Below, in pieces: positions 60,988 to 64,000 of a DNA stretch of 64,000 nt; position 1 is the first letter of the stretch, and every line of letters begins with the position of its first letter. The stretch is from assembly GCA_913019905.1 (NCBI GenBank), contig CAJVZD010000002.1, forward strand, positions 62,001 to 126,000. Reading direction: 5' to 3'. Source of the DNA: an uncultured Cellvibrionales bacterium. Its GTDB lineage: Bacteria > Pseudomonadota > Gammaproteobacteria > Pseudomonadales > Dasaniaceae. The notes beneath the pieces are model-generated. The model was given only the letters and a program-made list of their open reading frames with translations, ran no database searches and was not told where the DNA came from. The position numbers and the translations under genes are program-made.

Positions 60988-62340
60988 TCACTTTTTTAGA
61001 CCGTAGATTTCCATTCGACGATAAAAAGATTGCCGAGACAGACCCAGGCTTTTTGCCGCCCGGCTGATAACGCCATTGTAATTTTGCAGTGCGACCAGCA
61101 TGTCATTTTTGTTAATGTCTCTGCCAATGTTTCCGGCAGCCCCTACTTCTTTCCCGAAGCCTTCACCTACCAAGCCTAGGTCAGCTATAGAAACAACACC
61201 ATCGCGATTTAGCAGTTTAGCGCGCTGAATACAATTCTCCAGCTCCCTAACGTTTCCCGGCCAATGATAGTCAACTAGTGCACACTCAGCTTGTTCAGAT
61301 AAAGTTAACGCTCCTTTTAAAAAGTGTCGCACCAAAGGCATAATGTCAGCGGGCCGCTGGTTTAGTGGTGGCACCTTTATTTCAATCACATTAATTCTAT
61401 AATATAAGTCTTCTCGAAACCTATGAGCAATAATTTCCTCTGGCAAATTGCTATTAGTGGCACAGATAAGCCGCACATCTACCGAACTGGTTTCACTAGA
61501 ACCCAATTTCTCAAACTCGCCTGTTTGCAAAACTCGCAACAATTTCACTTGGCCTTGTAGAGGCAAATTTCCGATCTCATCCAAAAAAAGAGACCCTTTA
61601 TGCGCTTTTGAAAACCGACCCTCTCGATCTTTCGCGCCAGTAAAAGCACCAGACACCGATCCAAACAATTCACTTTCTAGAAGGTCCGCCGGCATTGCAC
61701 CGGCATTTGTACTAACCATTGCTCCTTTGCGATGGCAGTTTCGATGTATTATTTCAGCAATTTTTTCTTTCCCGGATCCGTTTGGCCCGGTGATCAGTAC
61801 CGGTAAATCAGAATCGGCGACCTGCGTGGCGAGTAACAAAACTTGCAACATAGCACTACTTTCAAAAACCGTACCACAGAGATCGTAAGAATCCAATGTT
61901 GCCCGCTGCAATTGTTGCTCTTCGTTCCTCGATTCCAGTTCAGATTTTGCATTACTTAGTTCAAGAAGGTTTCTAATAGTAGTAATGAGTTTGTCGTCGT
62001 CCCACGGTTTCGCTAGATAATCCGAGGCACCCTGTTTAACCAATTCGACAGCGGACTCGAGATGGGTCCAGGCCGTTAACAAAATAATCGGTAAGTCCGG
62101 GAATGATCGACGAATTTCTCCGAACAGAGCCACGCCTTCTCTCCCCGATGTCGTGTCTTCACTAAAGTTCATATCCTGAATGACAAGAGACACGTTTTTC
62201 GTATCTAGTACTGCCAAACCATCATCGGGAGTATGCGCAGATACCGCCTTCAAATCGTAGAGAGAGAACAATATTTCTAAAGCGGAGCAAACGCCTTTGT
62301 TATCGTCAATAATAAGAATTAAACTCAATTTGCCTCCCAT
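60988..62340 (-). CDS. Sigma-54-dependent NtrC-family response regulator
   Basis: A 450-residue activator. Receiver (about 7-120) with acidic pair IDD and Asp in IQDMNF; AAA+ domain with Walker A TGPNGSGKEK near 185, the sigma-54 contact loop GAFTGA near 228, and Walker B LFLDEIGNL; C-terminal Fis-type helix-turn-helix GVISRAAKSLGLSRQSFYRRM. It activates sigma-54 promoters when phosphorylated. ATG 62340 is taken as the start; TTG 62328 with GGGAGG 4 nt upstream is an alternative. It sits between FtsX/MacB-type permease genes and the cognate kinase gene on the same strand, a common arrangement in which the regulator controls the transporter. Confidence 0.92.
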   Translation of the reverse strand: MGGKLSLILIIDDNKGVCSALEILFSLYDLKAVSAHTPDDGLAVLDTKNVSLVIQDMNFSEDTTSGREGVALFGEIRRSFPDLPIILLTAWTHLESAVELVKQGASDYLAKPWDDDKLITTIRNLLELSNAKSELESRNEEQQLQRATLDSYDLCGTVFESSAMLQVLLLATQVADSDLPVLITGPNGSGKEKIAEIIHRNCHRKGAMVSTNAGAMPADLLESELFGSVSGAFTGAKDREGRFSKAHKGSLFLDEIGNLPLQGQVKLLRVLQTGEFEKLGSSETSSVDVRLICATNSNLPEEIIAHRFREDLYYRINVIEIKVPPLNQRPADIMPLVRHFLKGALTLSEQAECALVDYHWPGNVRELENCIQRAKLLNRDGVVSIADLGLVGEGFGKEVGAAGNIGRDINKNDMLVALQNYNGVISRAAKSLGLSRQSFYRRMEIYGLKK

Positions 62341-62368
62341 CCTATCAATATTGCCAGTTTTTTATTCA

Positions 62369-63610
62369 TCAAACCGTTCGAGTCGCAATGGCAGGTGGAA
62401 TAGCCGATGCTTTTTTTGCTGGCCCTAAAACAGCAATCAATCCAAGAAAATAGACAACGACGATCCCGCTGAGTAAATATTGAGAGTCCAGCCTTTCACC
62501 AGCAAATGCCGTCGACAACACGTAGTTTAACAGGTATGTAAAGATCGCACCGAGCACAACACCCATTGTCGTTAGCAATAGGTTTTCGACAAAAAAATAA
62601 CGAAGAATATCTTTTCTCCTCGCGCCTAACGCCCGCCGCGTTCCAATTTGGCGCGTGCGTTGTTTTACCGAGAATGAAGCGAGACCAACGATACCCAAAC
62701 CTGTTATTAAGACCATTAAAAACATAACTGTTGTCAAAACGATCACCGTTGCATAGTCTTTGGAAAAGGAATTGTTTACGACATCAGCTTGAGTTTGTAT
62801 TAGTCGTATAAGCCGATTAGCATCAGATTTTAGCAGTATTTCCTCCACTTGGGGAATGGTAGAAGCCAGTTGTCCATCCTGCGTCCGAATCAGATAATTC
62901 ACCGCATCATTGTACATAACATACGGATGCAGCATGAAGTTATATTTGGTGTCCGCCAGCTGTGCGGTGTCTCGAGCCATCCACGCTGCTGCAACATCGG
63001 ATATAACGCCAATCACCTCGATCGAAATACCGGCCTCATCGTAATAGATAGTACGTCCGGCCATGTTACCTTCAGAGAAGAATTTTCGACCTAACGATTC
63101 CGTGATGACGACTTTCGACGGTACGCCGTTGAAATCAATAGAAATATGTTCGATTTCGTCTGCGCGAAAAAAGCGGCCTTCCAGCAGTTCTACACCGAGA
63201 GCCTGCAACCCGTGTTCGTCGGTATAATTGATATTGGCTAGAATTTCTGCATCATGATTGCCCTGCGGTGTAGCACGGTACGTTTCGGCACGAGCGCTAC
63301 CTGACTGCAGGTATCTCAATATTGGGATTGCGTCTCGAACGCTGTCAATATTTCGAATCTGTCTTAAATCTTCCTGAATAAAGTTCTTCCTATTGACGGC
63401 TTCTGACAAGGCAACTGTCTGAATCGAAAATATATTTTCTACATCTATGCCCATTGGTCGGGACATTTTTTCGATCCTGCCGTTGATAATAAACAGCGCA
63501 TTGACAACCACCGCCAGCGTTACTGCTATTTGCAATGTAATCAAACTTGCACCGATTTTGTTACGCCACATGGCACTGAGAATTGGCCTGGTATCCTGAA
63601 AGAATTTCAT
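62369..63610 (-). CDS. ABC transporter permease, MacB/FtsX-type
   Basis: A 413-residue permease with one N-terminal membrane segment (about 15-40), a large periplasmic MacB-like domain (45-275), and three C-terminal segments (about 280-400) with the FtsX-typical QIGTRRALGARRKDILRYF. ATG at 63610 has GGAG 6 nt upstream. It follows another permease gene by 16 nt and precedes the NtrC-type regulator by 28 nt, all on the same strand, giving a transporter/two-component operon. The ATPase and periplasmic adaptor are expected to the right of the window. Cargo unknown. Confidence 0.85.
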   Translation of the reverse strand: MKFFQDTRPILSAMWRNKIGASLITLQIAVTLAVVVNALFIINGRIEKMSRPMGIDVENIFSIQTVALSEAVNRKNFIQEDLRQIRNIDSVRDAIPILRYLQSGSARAETYRATPQGNHDAEILANINYTDEHGLQALGVELLEGRFFRADEIEHISIDFNGVPSKVVITESLGRKFFSEGNMAGRTIYYDEAGISIEVIGVISDVAAAWMARDTAQLADTKYNFMLHPYVMYNDAVNYLIRTQDGQLASTIPQVEEILLKSDANRLIRLIQTQADVVNNSFSKDYATVIVLTTVMFLMVLITGLGIVGLASFSVKQRTRQIGTRRALGARRKDILRYFFVENLLLTTMGVVLGAIFTYLLNYVLSTAFAGERLDSQYLLSGIVVVYFLGLIAVLGPAKKASAIPPAIATRTV

Positions 63611-63626
63611 ATTTTTCTCCGCCAAT

Positions 63627-64000
63627 CTATTGTGATTTAAGATATTGTGAAACAGGAAGACGACACACTCGCCAGGCTGGAAGTAGTCCCGCCAACACCG
63701 TTGCGCCTACGGCTAAAACGAGCGTAAGGAGTGTCAACTCCCAGCTAATATGTGCTAACTGCTCATAGTTTCGATAGAGAGATTTAATACCAAAGAGTCC
63801 GATTAGCGAAACCAGTAATCCGACGAAACCGCCGAGTAAACCAATAAAAGCGATCTCGACTATATGCTGTCTAAATATCATTTTTTTCGACCCTCCAACC
63901 GCTCGCCGTAAACTCATCTCTCCTGATTTTCCAAGAAATTTCGCGAGCATCAATCCGATGCAATTAAGCAAACAAACGATCAAAAACAGAAAGGCGATGC
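63627..64000 (-). CDS. ABC transporter permease, FtsX-type (partial, 3' end)
   Basis: The frame is open to the right edge (the codons before the first internal ATG read as hydrophobic residues), so this is the last 124 or so codons of a permease that continues outside. Visible are the tail of one membrane segment, the SGEMSLRRAVGGSKKMIFRQ cytoplasmic loop typical of FtsX permeases, and two more membrane segments ending LPAWRVCRLPVSQYLK. Sixteen nt separate it from the next permease gene. Probably the paired half of the same transporter. Confidence 0.82.
   Translation of the reverse strand, partial: IAFLFLIVCLLNCIGLMLAKFLGKSGEMSLRRAVGGSKKMIFRQHIVEIAFIGLLGGFVGLLVSLIGLFGIKSLYRNYEQLAHISWELTLLTLVLAVGATVLAGLLPAWRVCRLPVSQYLKSQ

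Noticed and set aside
61448-61888. 146-codon plus-strand ORF inside the NtrC-type gene
   Set aside because: Antisense to the AAA+ core, whose Walker and GAFTGA motifs are unambiguous.
1-64000. tRNA, rRNA, insertion sequence or prophage
   Set aside because: Scanned by eye for T-loop sequences, transposase or integrase motifs and phage genes; none were convincing. A proper tRNA/covariance search was not possible.

Overview
The window reads as a stretch of chromosome from a Gram-negative gammaproteobacterium, probably a free-living marine type. The support is PlsB, an MlaA-type protein, YaeQ, SelO, a DUF2789 protein, a PIN-PhoH ATPase, Bor-type lipoproteins, a PhoP/PhoQ-like pair, MipA/OmpV and an AttEFGH-type export operon. 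The many self-contained catabolic units (epoxide hydrolases, a Baeyer-Villiger-type flavin monooxygenase, SDRs, amidohydrolases, an Ior-type Fe-S subunit), several with their own TetR, MarR or LysR regulator, resemble Spongiibacteraceae/Cellvibrionales genomes; that placement is inference from gene content. I saw no tRNA, rRNA, CRISPR array, prophage or complete insertion sequence.

Layout. 1-11 kb is accessory metabolism: the small subunit of a molybdenum hydroxylase, a LysR-flanked hydrolase/cupin/tautomerase unit, a MarR-controlled CPBP membrane protease, a GDPD with a degraded active site, the 3' stump of an MFS transporter ending beside a heptamer tandem repeat, an epoxide hydrolase, ChaC, and an SDR divergent from a TetR gene across a 34-bp perfect palindrome. 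11-19 kb is membrane and lipid related: a membrane-anchored saccharopine-dehydrogenase-like reductase, PlsB, a multipass acyltransferase, and an Lnt-like CN-hydrolase in an operon with a TetR repressor and two matching operators. 19-26 kb is signalling: a periplasmic solute-binding protein, then a tightly overlapping operon of a stand-alone receiver, a CheC-type phosphatase and two PAS-GGDEF-EAL proteins. 26-32 kb is an envelope module: an MlaA-like protein, MipA/OmpV, two Bor-like lipoproteins and a PepSY/PhoP-like/PhoQ-like set. Four hexamers phased at 11 bp lie before mipA next to a good -10 box.

32-40 kb holds PhoH, a Ser/Thr kinase fused through one membrane span to a LivK-like periplasmic ligand-binding domain, YaeQ, a membrane protein of unknown function, and a double cyclic-nucleotide-binding protein ending in a rhodanese domain without its cysteine. 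40.5-45.2 kb is a compact operon: a LysM-like mini-protein, a second 76-aa protein, an N-acyl-D-amino-acid deacylase-like amidohydrolase, an epoxide-hydrolase-like enzyme and an FAD oxidoreductase. 45-50 kb has a hybrid-binding-domain RNase H, an amidohydrolase, an MBL-fold hydrolase and an SDR. 50.7-55.1 kb is the AttE / fused AttFG / AttH lipoprotein operon. A membrane protein, the flavin monooxygenase (with a strong terminator) and SelO follow. The right edge carries FtsX/MacB-type permeases with an NtrC-type regulator and its histidine kinase.

Start codons were moved from the longest ORF where a Shine-Dalgarno sequence or family length favoured it; this is stated per gene. Residue positions are approximate unless a single residue number is given. 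No database search was run; all family names come from motif recognition.
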